64,000 nucleotides of DNA from Limanda limanda (Eukaryota > Chordata > Actinopteri > Pleuronectiformes > Pleuronectidae). The notes beneath the pieces are model-generated. The model had not been told where the DNA came from. It saw nothing but the letters and a program-made list of their open reading frames with translations, and did not search any database. Both the position numbers and the translations under genes were made by a program. The DNA lies in assembly GCF_963576545.1 (NCBI RefSeq), contig NC_083651.1:13437886-13501885 (forward strand), read 5' to 3'. This document shows positions 40,760 to 52,200 of this stretch, piece after piece (positions within the stretch are counted from its first letter, which is position 1; every line of letters begins with the position of its first letter).

Positions 40760-40987
40760 TCCTGTAATTAATGAACTTCTTTCAACAAGTGAGTGTGTTG
40801 TATTTCCAGCGCTGTGTTTTAAAGGAGACAGTCCACGCCTGTGTGATTCTCATTCAAATTCAACTAGATGAGAACATCCAGTCCACCCAAAGGCTCTACC
40901 ACCAGTTTCTACTACCAAAGCAAAACTGTGAATGGATCTTCAGCGTTTTAACAAGTTTGACAGGATAAACATTGACATTGATTGTTT

Positions 40988-43900
40988 TCAGCTTTCAAAT
41001 AACTTTTTAAAAGCCGGGCCAATCTCCGGGATCATGTCCGAGGTGGTGGTGGATCTGCCGTGGCGCTGGAATGCTTGACTGTTGCACTGCCTGGTGAGTG
41101 AACAGGCTCCGAATGCTGCAACCACTGAAGGATTCATACTGCAGGAAGACAAAAATGATGGTTTAACTTAACATAAAACAACACAAATATGGAAAATGTA
41201 TTTAATTATACAATATGACAGAAAGCATGTTTGCATGTTTCGGCCGCCAACTCTCGATTTGCAACTCAACAAGATTCCTAAGTGACAATAGGTTGGGGCC
41301 GGACTGAACTGGAGATTTCAGTTGTTTTTTCCAGTGTTTTTGAGGAATCATTTTATCTATAAATGTCAGAAAATTCTGACAGAGTTTTCCACGGGGACTT
41401 CTTCAAATGTTTTGTATTTCTTTAAGAAAAAAATAATAAATAAGGACAAGCATCATCCTAATTGTTTGGGCTTGAAAAATGTCCTTTATCAAAGTGTTGA
41501 AGATAAACTATTTTTGGATGAACAAATAAATAATGTTCGCAGTTGCAAAATGTTCGCAGTTGCAAAATACACAAAATATTATAAAGGATGATCAATGAAG
41601 TTTAAAGACGTAACAATTTGAGTTTCTTAATATAGCGAGTTGAGTGGAAACTAATGGATGCTGTGAAGGTATGTAGGAAACATAACATTTGGAAGTAGTT
41701 ACCATACGTTTTTAGTTTGTTCAGATACAAGGTCATGTGCTGAAACATGTACAGGCACTGGTATGGGTCTTTAAATGTATTATATGCTACCATCAAAGGT
41801 CCAGTTTGTGAGATTCAGGTGAAAGGGATCTATTAGCAGAAATTGAATTTAAAATAATCATTTATGTTTCCACTAGTGCGGTTCATCTTAATTGTAGAAA
41901 TTGTTGTTTTCTTTATCGCACAACAAGCCTTTTATATTTCATTTTTTAAATTTATGTCCTCTCTAGGGAGGCTGCCATGTTTTTTTACAGTTGTCCAAGC
42001 TGGACCAACGCAAAACCTTTAGAATTTTTATGACAGTTGTGTTTGGAAGGAGAGGGTGAGGTGAGGGGTGTTCAGCAGCAACATGCAACTTCACCGCTAG
42101 ATTTCACTAGATTCTACACACTGAACTTTTAAAACACAGAGCACACACAGCCAAACAGGTGTTCACCTTTTGACCCCTCCAGTTGCAGCGGCAGCATGAG
42201 CCCAGTGTGCCAGCACTCCCATAGATCCAGACAGGAGGTCGCCCTGTCCACCACATCTTCTCCCACTGCCCTCAGCACTGCACCAGATCACTGAAAACAA
42301 CAAGAGTCAACTTGAGATGACAAAAACAACAGTGTCTCAACACACGTCTAAGTAGAGATGGAAAATCTTAAGATCTGCTTGAGCAGTTAAAAGCTTGTCT
42401 GATGCGGTTGTGTTTGTACTGATGGGCTTGATACTAACCTTTACTGCCATCTGTGATGAGATCCTGTTCTCCTTTTAGCACCAGAGTGAGGTTGCCCATG
42501 GCTACACTGAGCTGCAAGGCGCTGCGTTGATGGTCACTACTGTCCATGGGTTCATGGTGCTGAGACAGCGACACACAGAAAGCCACACACACACATTAAC
42601 ATACAGAATCATGTTTTGATTGTCTGCTAGTGACCGACTGCACTCTGCTGACAGACCTACCAGTGCCTCATATAGTCGGGTGAACTCCATGAAGTTAGGT
42701 GTGAGGATACCCTTGGCGTACCCTTGAATAACAGATGGTTGCTGTGTAACAAGCCATAATCCATCCTGGTAAAAAAAACAAACACGAGACACACACACAC
42801 ACAAACACACACACACTCAGTGACTGCCTCCCATGAATCCAGTAAATCCCATCTGCTCAACAGCTGAAACATGATTTGATCAACTTACCGCATCGATGAC
42901 TATCGGAATATCTCTCGCTTTAGACTTCTCTATCACCTCCTAAAAGTGTGAGAAAAAAATGTTATATCAAGCCCACAAACTGTTTTCCTTAAGCTTAACA
43001 AAATACTTATGTACAGATATACCCGAGTCACATTCCACAACAGACTGATGTGTCAAAGCTAAAAATGTCAGCAGCAGAGTTTGCGTGCTTCTTCCTCAGA
43101 CATATGGAATCGTCATCTTTCTCCCATCCCTCTGACAATCCCGCACATCTACATAGTTAGCAAACATGTGTCAGTTATAAGTCACACTGCGTCATAACAT
43201 GTTATATTTTGGTGTGCAGGTTAAAGTGATCACTGATTTCTCTAACAATCCTTAAGCAGTTATGTTTTCACCCCAGTTAATTTGTCAGTTGGTCAGTAGG
43301 ATGATGCAAAAACTACTGAACTGAAATCCATGAAACCTGAGGAAAGGACGGGACATGAGCCAAGTAAGGACCCATTGTATTTTGGCTTGTCTCTCAAAAA
43401 CGGGGAGGATGCAACAATTTTTTCAAATGCATCAATTTTTTTGGAACTTTTTTACTTAATAAATAATACACAATACAACAACATCAGAAATGTTTTGGGG
43501 ACTGTTATCTGTGAGTGTGTGCAATTTGGGGAAGATCAACAAAAATCCGGTTTTAGCAAATGTGGTTTCATCATCCGCTAAGATAATGATTTTGTGATCT
43601 GCATTGTTTTGTTGGCATAGCTACCAGGGTTGATTGAAGATAAGGCTGCTTGGTGGAGGAATGTGCTCTACTACACGGCATTCAAGTTGAAGATATGTCA
43701 TGTTACATGCACAAGTAGCTAAAAGGCTGTTTTGAGTGAAAAAGAAAGACTGAATATTTCCCACGTGCCTTAACAGTTTTCAGTAAAAAGTCTTCTCTCC
43801 CTAGACCTGGTCCCACCACAAGGCCATGTAGCCTCGGGAGCCATTTTTCAATCTCCTCCACTGCATTAGGACTGTCCCTTGATAGACACACACAAACACA

Positions 43901-46900
43901 CACATATTAGTGGTGGTTGAAAGAAGACATTATTTTGTATTAACCTGGTTATGTACTTATTTCCAAGTTATTCACTTTCTGTCTTTCCTTTGTGTATAAA
44001 TAACCTGCTTTTGTAAAAACAAACACTGATGGGTCAACGTTACTATGACAACTATTGTACATAATGCATTTTGCTGACTTTTAACAACAGTCATGAGGAA
44101 TAAAGCCACTCCTGTCACTTTGTGATGACAATGCATGTAAACTGCACCGAGTGAGGACTCAACAGTCATATTGATTTTCACTACAAGGCGTTGAGTCATT
44201 TGAAAATAGAACTCATATTGAGAGTGTGTGACAGAAATGCAAACACAGTTCATACAGTAGGCATTGAGACCAAATTTGCCACTTGTTATGAACTTATGGT
44301 GAGAAAACACCATTATAAATCAGCAAAAGCCGACCTTTTACAGTATAATGATCCTCCTTATTCCTTACAACTGTTGTTATGACAAGTAATTCTTAATAAC
44401 GGTTTAGAAAAACTCTGATGTGTTCCTGAAAGTAACTTCATGAGGAAATAGGCATTAGAAAAATAGTTACCACACTTTTATTTTTAACCAAAGTTTTAAT
44501 TTCCTAAGTAATGGGACAGCACTGATGTAAAAACAAACAACAACACACTATTCCTTTTACTTATGATCATATTGTTGTCAGAAGTGATCCTTTACTCACA
44601 GAACAGGATGAACTATGAGCTCAGGGCTGTATGACTTGATTACAGTCGCAGCATCTTTGGTGCAGAACACATGAGACAAGTCGGCCCCCTGGAGACGAGA
44701 AAAAAATATTCAGTCACAGCATCAGAACCACACGATAACTTTAGACTCTGTAAAATATTCATGTCAAATCTGTATTTAAGACTATTTACCACTTTCAATG
44801 CAGAGATCGCTGCAAAATATGGGGCTCCAGTATAGCTTCAGGGGGTGAAGAGAAACAGTGTTGGGACAAATGTTCTATAACAAATGAGGGATGTTTCTAT
44901 TGAGGAGGATTTGGTCTTTGTGTCACATACTCTTGGCATCCTCCAATGATCCCGATTCGTCCGGCTTGTCCCTTGTGCTTTTTGGACGTCAGTGGAGGGA
45001 CTATACTCTTTACTAGGGCAAGGAGTTCATCCTCCATGCCGCTGTGTGAGGTAGACCCCAAGCCGTAGTAGCGTTCAAACACTGAGGACATAAACAGATT
45101 AAGAGTCAGCAGATAAGCGATGACAAAAGTTTGACACCAAAGACAATGAAAACAGAATTAAAACCGAACTAATGTACTGTAGATAAAGGATAAATGAACA
45201 CGTAGCGTGACTGCTCCATCACTGAGTGCGCCTGCGATTTCAATTTCCTCTTCACACATTCCACCTCCCTGCTGCACACATGACACCAAAACCAATACCT
45301 AAGGCCTGGGGATCTGGTTCCAATAGTTGACTCTGTTGGCTGTAACAGTCTGTCTGGGGTAAAGGACGTCTGAGGTGACCCGATGGGCCACGTGCACACG
45401 ACGGGGGGGCACCGGAGAACACAGGCGCACGGGCAGGGACGGAAGCTTTCTTGGAGGGAGTGCTTGCAGAGCCGGGCCTGGCGGAGGAGGAGGCGGAGGA
45501 GGAGGAGGAAGACGAGGAGGAGATGCTGGAGAACATCTGGCCGAGCATCTGGAGCATGTGCAGCTCCCTGGCGTGCTCGGCCTCTCTGCGGCGGTCCTCT
45601 GCCTGCAGTCGCTGCTCCTCCATGCGGTAGAAGTTGTCCTCGGCCTGGGCGCTCTGCTCCAGGAACTGCTCCATCAGTTTCTCCATTGGGAAGTTTGCAC
45701 GCCTCTTCCTCTGCCTCTTGGGGGCTCTGGGTGGCATGTTAGTGGTCGACTGGGCGCTGTTGTGGGGTCTCACTGAGGTGCCTTAAGTAGAGAATGAGGG
45801 AGGGTGATTAGGTGATGCATCAGATAGTCGAGGTATAAATGATTCAAAACACACTGTCTGCACCCATGTAACGGAGAAGCAGAAGGAGGGATCACTTACT
45901 GTTATTTCCCAGTGTCACTTTAACTGGGATCGGGATGGGAATAGTTGGGTATTCCAGCTTCACTTCAGCGTCCGCAGGGTAAGGACACTCCCCTGTGCAC
46001 TCGGAGTAAACATCCTGGCCGTCCTCTCCATCCTCCTCCAGGCCATCAACGGCCTCCTCTCCTCCCATCCCGCCGTCCATGAACTCCCGGGGGTCCAGAG
46101 CGGCCCGGTTGCTCAGGATGCCGTCCATGGCGTCGTAGAACTTGCAGATCTTGTGGTACTGGCCGTTGTTGCGCAGGTTGCCCTCCTTCGCCAGCAGGTA
46201 CTGCCTCTTCAGGCTCTTGATGCGCACCCGGCATTGCTCCGGCGTCCTGTCGAACCCCATGGCCCCGAGCCGCCGGGAGACGTCGCGGTACACGAAGCTG
46301 TTCCGGAAGTTCCCGTCCAGCGCCGCCTGGATGTCCTGCTCCCCCCAGATGTTCAGCAGGGTCCTCGTCTCCACGTCCGACCACAGGAAGCCCCGCGTCG
46401 TGTTGGCTAGCATGGCGGAGCCCGGGAGTGATCACCGCCCGGGGACGGAGGTGTTGACACTGCGGATTATGACGGACGTCTGGATGTCGGTGCTTCGCCG
46501 CATCCAAGCCGCGGGGCGCTTCCGTCCCGAGCCCGGTCAGCACCGAGCCACCGGCCCGCTGCTCTTCTCCCGGAGACCAGACCCAGCTGACAACTTGTGA
46601 AGCATCACATCAACCTGCACACGTCCACTCTTTGTACGCCAGCGACCTATTCCTCTGCGTGGGTCCTTTTTACGACGTTAGCTAAATACGTCCGCACGGC
46701 ACTCGGGGATATAAACTGACCGGGGATGGGCTTCCTGATCGCTGCCCGCTGCCTTCACCTCGGCTGGGTCGGTTTAGAAACTGACCTCTGATCAGTCCTG
46801 AGAGAGAGGGGGGGGGAACTTCACCTTTCTCCCCCGCCCATGCCCGGTGTCTGCGAGGTCCTAGAGACCCGCACCGACCCTCCACCAACATGTAGCTAAC

Positions 46901-47149
46901 AGACGCTAAGCTAACTAGCTGTGGCATAAAATGTAGGCTCGCCCCCCCCCCCTGTGTTTACCTCTCCTGTTCAAACAGATGTATGTGGCGATAATGGACA
47001 GTGTGAGTGTGAGGAGGGTATAGGTGAACATCTGGATGTGTTGTGGCATGTTGTCATCTCTAGCTCCTCTTGCTCCTCTTCCTCCTCTTCTTACCTAACG
47101 TGGATCTGAGCCTCCCCGCTGACAGCTGCAGACACACGGCTCGGATCAT
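40988..47149 (-). CDS. naxd: ATP-dependent (S)-NAD(P)H-hydrate dehydratase
   Basis: Ten coding exons on the minus strand: 47149-47095, 45081-44931, 44835-44790, 44688-44600, 43877-43769, 42939-42889, 42765-42661, 42559-42439, 42290-42167 and 41138-40988. They join in phase to 333 aa (human 347). The enzyme dehydrates damaged NAD(P)HX back to NAD(P)H using ATP; its epimerase partner is NAXE. Exon 1 encodes [18 protein letters not shown], an Arg-rich and acid-free presequence typical of mitochondrial import. The ribokinase-like fold shows [18 protein letters not shown] (134-141) and the catalytic GGQGDLLSG (256-264). The final exon has the conserved [11 protein letters not shown]. Intron 1 encloses another same-strand gene. 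Intron 5 appears to use a GC donor. Exon 1 assignment rests on phase, donor quality and presequence character. Confidence 0.93.
41795..42130. mobile_element. MITE-like repeat in naxd intron 9
   Basis: Ends AAAGGTCCAGT and ACTGAACTTTT form near-perfect short terminal inverted repeats. The interior carries phrases I know from a very common fish repeat, including 'GGTGAAGTTGCATGTTGC'-type sequence in reverse and 'CACCTCACCCTC' in reverse complement. It is non-autonomous and diverged. Confidence 0.7.
43262..43690 (+). mobile_element. Dispersed fish repeat in naxd intron 5
   Basis: It shares 'AAACTACTGAA', 'TTTCCATGAAAC'-type sequence and a 'GGGACTG' segment with the copy at 51890-52190. It continues to 'GGAGGAATGTGCTCTACT', a tail familiar from dispersed fish repeats. 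It is old and interrupted, with no coding capacity. Confidence 0.6.
45252..46413 (-). CDS. Myb/SANT-like (trihelix) DNA-binding protein, nested in naxd
   Basis: Two exons, 46413-45900 and 45772-45252, join in phase (A/TG) to 344 aa. Residues about 8-100 form a Myb/SANT-like trihelix domain, with [47 protein letters not shown] and [11 protein letters not shown]. An acidic Gly/Glu/Asp linker follows. Exon 2 encodes a basic patch (PKRQRKRR), a charged helix likely to form a coiled coil ([20 protein letters not shown] and onward) and a serine run. The gene is GC-rich relative to its surroundings and lies wholly inside naxd intron 1 on the same strand. It is probably a nuclear transcription regulator. 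Similar domains occur in Harbinger-transposon accessory proteins and in MSANTD genes, so domestication is possible. The ortholog was not recognised. The extreme C-terminus might be altered by a further splice. Confidence 0.8.
46414..46620 (-). promoter_or_regulatory. GC-rich promoter or 5' UTR of nested gene
   Basis: A CpG-rich stretch immediately upstream of the nested gene's ATG, in clear contrast to the AT-rich flanks. It probably acts as a separate CpG-island promoter within naxd intron 1. The TSS is not known. Confidence 0.4.
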
Positions 47150-47714
47150 GAGGCTCCGTGGGAAAGGAGGGAACTTATGGTGCCTTCAAAGCCTCCTCGG
47201 ACACTCCACGATCCCACACTGTTGAGATCTGTCAACAAACGAGGAGCCAAACGGAAGTCGGTTAAAGCTGCAGTTCCTCTACTGGCCTCCACGTGTGCTG
47301 ACTGCAACACAATGCAACACTCTTCCTTTTTTTTAACCCATTTATATTAGTAACATGAGACATACTCATACAAGTTACAAACACTGCGTTCTGTGCAGTC
47401 ATTTTTTAAGACGCTTTTTTAGACAGATTTTTCTACGGCAGCCCCTGAAGACACACAAGATCTATCAATTTTTCTAACTTGTGCTCACGAGATAATTACC
47501 TAGTGGAAATAAGATATTTATCTTGTCAAAAATGTTTTTTTTCTTTTTACCACAGGACATGAACGCAGCACATGAGTTAATGAAGCCGGAACAGGCTTTA
47601 AAGCTTAGATCTAAAATCGAAAAAAAAGGTGCATAGAAAAGGCAGAATAAAAAATATAACGCCCCACATTAGTAATACTACTAATAATAATAATAATAAT
47701 AATGTTGTCTTATA

Positions 47715-47900
47715 TTTACGGAAGAGGATTAGGGCCACTGTGGAAAAAACAAGTGAGTTCTGAGTTTAAACACAGAATTCTGCCTTTTCTCTCAGAAATC
47801 TGACTTTAATCTCAGAATTCTGAGATTAAAGTCAGAATTCTGAGTTTAAACTAAGAACTCACTTGTTTTTTCCACAGTGGCCCTAATCCTCTTCCGTATT
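47715..47900. mobile_element. Palindromic fold-back MITE
   Basis: Arms of about 65-70 bases are near-perfect inverted copies. The left arm begins TACGGAAGAGGATTAGGGCC and the right arm ends GGCCCTAATCCTCTTCCGTA. The centre is a run of CAGAATTCTGA-type palindromes. No coding capacity. The near identity of the arms suggests a younger element than the other repeats here. Confidence 0.85.
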
Positions 47901-48711
47901 AATTGACATCAAACTCTCTAATAGAAAATCTTGTTTGACTCATTTAATTCCCTGTCCTGTAGATTTCCAAAGTCACATGAACTTTGATCTGTCATCACTA
48001 ACGGTAAAGCCTACAGTCTATGGGTAAAGCTCGTGTATAAAAACAACACAAGCCTGATGTGACGAATCAGGCTAACTTGTTGAGTAAATATTGCCCTGAG
48101 TTTTGCCTTGCAGGTGCAAATAAAGTACTACATGAACAACATGACTCTAAAACTTGGCTGTAGACAAATGTTTCCTCCTTTATTGCACTTGGGAGACCAG
48201 TAAATAAGTAAAAGCATAAATATAACCATCTAAAATGGGGCAAGGACAAGAAGATTATATTTGAAGATGTGTTATCTCCAAAGTAGTATTGTCGTTCTCC
48301 TTTAGATACAGTAATTTTCAAGAATACAAACACTCATTTTCTGATCATTAACTTGATAATATCACTGGATAAATATAATCTTCACGCTATGCAGGTGGAC
48401 CTCTCCTTTGGCTTGTTAAAAAAAATATCACAGTTTGCTCTTTGAATGCTTATGCTAGGTTGAGTTTTATTTTTTTTTTCCCCTGATTGTTGTTTATTTC
48501 TTTAAATTTTGTCTAAGTGTTTAAAGAAAATAAAGTTAGGTTAAGTCTTCTACATAGCACCTTTGTAGATCAGATGTCACAAAATAATTTAGAATCCAAA
48601 AAAAAGAAATATAAAGCAAATAAAGACATCAGCCTACTAATTCAACTAATGTCTGTCTGTGAAACATAAAAGACCCGCGAACCCTTAATCTCATCTAATC
48701 TCCCCCAGTAG

Positions 48712-49000
48712 TATAAAAATTAGAATAACATATTGATTACAATAAAAATATGTTGAACCGGTCACAAATGAACCTGCCTGCAAGACAACATTTAGGGAGA
48801 TTTTATAGGGTGATCCGCAATGAAAACAAATGAAAGAGAGGGCAAATGGGAAACATGATATAAAAATTTGAATAACATATTGTTATGAATAAAATATGGA
48901 AGTAACTGTGGTGATGACCCTGCCTTCCACACAACACGTAGAAACTCCTTTACTTCCGCCTACCAGACAACACACGGGGGAAACTCCGTCCCTCGCCTCC
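48712..49000. repeat. Diverged tandem duplication, period about 147 bp
   Basis: 'TATAAAAATTAGAATAACAT' at 48712 recurs as TATAAAAATTTGAATAACAT at 48859. Each copy is followed by AATAAAA..ATATG and, further on, 'CCTGCCT'/'CCTGCCTT' and CA-rich sequence. Two copies just upstream of rab20. Confidence 0.5.
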
Positions 49001-49040
49001 TCGCCTGTTCACTTACTTCCTGTTTCACCTCAGTAACTTT

Positions 49041-49229
49041 TTGAAGTCCAGACAGAAGCAGCGGATCCGAGGAGTCAACACTGGAAATGGCGTCTGTCAG
49101 CGAAACTTGTGCGAAACGAGGACTACTCTTTACGAACTAGATCCGGACTCATTTCCCGAAGAGTCCCAGGAAAGCAGGAGCTCTGTCCCCGGCCCCCTGT
49201 GCCCGGCGCCCCGCAGCATCACCCGCACC
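49041..49229 (+). promoter_or_regulatory. rab20 5' UTR with in-frame upstream ATG
   Basis: An ATG at 49041 opens a frame that stays open into rab20, potentially adding 63 residues (beginning MKSRQKQRIRG) before MPEVSK. These residues have no counterpart in human RAB20 as I remember it, so this is most likely 5' UTR. Confidence 0.4.
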
Positions 49230-52200
49230 ATGCCCGAGGTGTCGAAGATGAAGAAGCCCGACGTGAAGGTGGTCCTCCTGGGGGACATGAACGTGGGGAA
49301 GACGTCGCTTCTCCACAGGTACACGGAGAGGAAGTTTAAAGACACCGTGAGCACCGTCGGAGGGGCGTTCTTCCTCAAGCAGTGGGGGCCCTACAACATC
49401 TCCATATGGGACACCGCCGGTAACGACCTCCCCTCTTCGTCTTTTCTCTCCCACATTCTGTTTTTTAACTCTTATCTGATTTTCCTCACCTGAAAAACGC
49501 GTGATCCCTCCACTTGAGGCAATCACTGGCATGTGACCGCTGCTCGGCTGCGTCATGAGAACCTGGGGCTCTGCTGCTGTTCTGTGGGTTATTTACTTTT
49601 AGTGACAACAACATAAAGTCCTGCTCGATGACAACTGTTCAGGTTAAAACATCACGAACACAACACGTGGATCGAGCTCACTGATGTCCAACAACCTTTA
49701 AAAACAACTTTAGATCTAATCTCTGAATCTGTGCACAGCCACACAACTCTTACAGCAACACCAGGTCACGTTAACTGATTGATTTTTGTTTATTTGGGAA
49801 CAGATTCAAGTTTTAAACTCGCTGAAATTCAGACTTTTCCAGTGTAAAGGGATATTTAACTGCTAATAAGATACTTAACACAGTCTGCATTAGGTTTTAC
49901 TGTTTCATATTTAGATTATTTGGGTAGAATTAATAATGGGAAGAATGTTACTGAGACATAGCAACGCTAGGTCACGTTAACTGATAGATTTTTGTTTATT
50001 TGGGAACAGATTCAAGTTTTAAACTCTCTGAAATCCAGGCTTTTCCGGTGTAAAGGGATATTTAACTGCTAATAAGATACTTAACACAGTCTGTATTAGG
50101 TTTTACTGTTTCATATTTAGATTATTTGGGTAGAATTAATAATGGGGCGAATGTTACTGAGACATAGCAACACTAGGTCACGTTAACTGATAGATTTTTG
50201 TTTATTTGGGAACAGATTCAAGTTTTAAACTCTCTGAAATCCAGGCTTTTCCAGTGTAAAGGGATATTTAACTGCTAATAAGATACTTAACACAGTCTGC
50301 ATTAGGTTTTACTGTTTCATATTTAGATTATTTGGGTAGAATTAATAATGGGAAGAATGTTACTGAGACATAGCAACACTAGGTCACGTTAACTGATTGA
50401 TTTTCGTTTATTTGGGAACAGATTCAAGTTTTAAACTCGTTGAATTTAGGCTTTTCCCGTGTAAAGTGATATTTAACTGTTAATAAGATACTTAAAACAG
50501 TCTGTATTAGGTTTAACTGGTTCATATTTAGATTATTTGGGTAGAATTAATAATGGGGCGAATGTTACTGAGACATGGGGCACTTCTGGCTTCATGTCAA
50601 GCTAAGTATAAAATGAAATCATATGTTTATCAATCAAATCAGATATACTTTATTCTGCTACAGCAGCTGCAGAACAATACATTGTGTAACATATAACAAA
50701 GGGATCAAAGACCTGTTTGTCAGTTGATCCAACACACGTCACTCATCAAGTCAATTCGATGTTAGTTTTAGTTTCACGTCACATTTAAATTGACAATTTT
50801 TCATTATCAGACTATCTGAGAATCTTTCTTTATAAACACGCCAGCTCTTAGCTTTAGAAATCTGTGATCAAAGTTTTGTCACAAGCACGTGAACTTGTGC
50901 TTCTTGTGAACTTCTGTCCTACGAACAACCCCGAGGACCACGAGAGCGCAGATGTTTTATGTTTCGTGTCCCAAGTAAACCACTTTTTGTCAGCTGTTAC
51001 TGGAATAACTGTACATTACCGCTGACGAATAAAGCTTCTGACCGCTCTACATTCCAGTATTGTGTAACTATAAATCACTGTTACTCTTCTTAGGCAAATA
51101 CACACATCACTGAAATGGTTGGTGAGCCGTAGAGATAAGGGAAACGCCGCCCTTGTCACCAGTGATTCACTTCCTGTCTCTGTTCCCTAACTTCAACAAA
51201 AACGAAGCTGTGACACAGGGTCGTATTAGAATCAGTCAGATGTTTGGCTTGTCATGTTGAAACCTGGTCATATGGAGCACAGTTCACATACATTAAAGCG
51301 TTTCACAGACCTAAAAACTGACTACCCTGTTCCTCTTAATGGTCACATGACAGGGTGATGACAGGAAACTTGACTCCGCCTTGCTCTAACCTGGCCTTTC
51401 CAAATTTATGTGCAATACTATACTTTCCCAGAGGCAGGAGAATGACGGAGTTAGGGTTACACAAATATGCAAAACCAAGTATCCTTCCACTGACTCTTTT
51501 TGCTCGGATGCATCCCAGGAGTTATTTTTGTCATTGGACAGAACATGAGTTGAAACCCAACAATCAAATTCATATTGGTATTCGTACAACATCTTCTCAA
51601 ATATCAACATTGGATGGTTTTCTTGTCCATCATATATCATAGTGAACTCAGTATCTTCCTTCTTCTATCAAGGATTTTAAAAGATAACTTCAGGCATCAT
51701 TTACAATTCTTTACAAATCAAAATGACGAATTGATTAGTTTAACAAACTATCTGGAGAGGAAAATATATAAATCACTGGTTGCAGCCTTGGATACTGTTT
51801 AATCTGAGCTGCCAGTTTATCAAGTGTATTCAGCTTTAACTAATATAGACGGATAGTCAGATATAGCAGACCTGCAATATATCCTGTCTTCATGAGGTTC
51901 TGTTTTTTGTCCGTTGGTGTGTTTGTTTGCCAGCTAGATTATGCACAAACTACTGAATAGATTTCCATGAAACTTGCTGCAAAGAGGGGACATGTGCCAA
52001 GAAATAACTCATTAAATTTTGTGAGCAGATCCGGACCAGTAGGCAGATACAGGATTTTGTATGTTCATTTCTTTAACATTGTGAAATATAGTGTTTTTTT
52101 GTTGTTGCTTTTTTTAAGCATATCACAGCTTTCCCAGGAAATAATGCACGGATTGAATTAAACCTGGAATATTTAGGGGACTGAAACAATCAGATTTACT

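Larger units (their letters stand above)
47150..49040. other. Intergenic region between naxd and rab20 5' ends
   Basis: A head-to-head intergenic stretch of about 2 kb, as between human NAXD and RAB20. It holds an AAT run at about 47680-47703, a palindromic MITE (47715-47900) and a diverged duplication (48712-49000). A more GC-rich zone at about 48950-49040 is the likely rab20 promoter. Confidence 0.6.

Noticed and set aside
45375..45776. Plus-strand frames of 119-133 aa over the nested gene
   Set aside because: Gly and Arg runs are the antisense of the serine and glutamate codons of the minus-strand exon.
46046..46543. 165-aa minus-strand frame overlapping the nested gene's first exon
   Set aside because: GC-rich out-of-frame shadow with Arg/Ala/Pro bias. 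The other frame has the clear trihelix domain and good splice phase.
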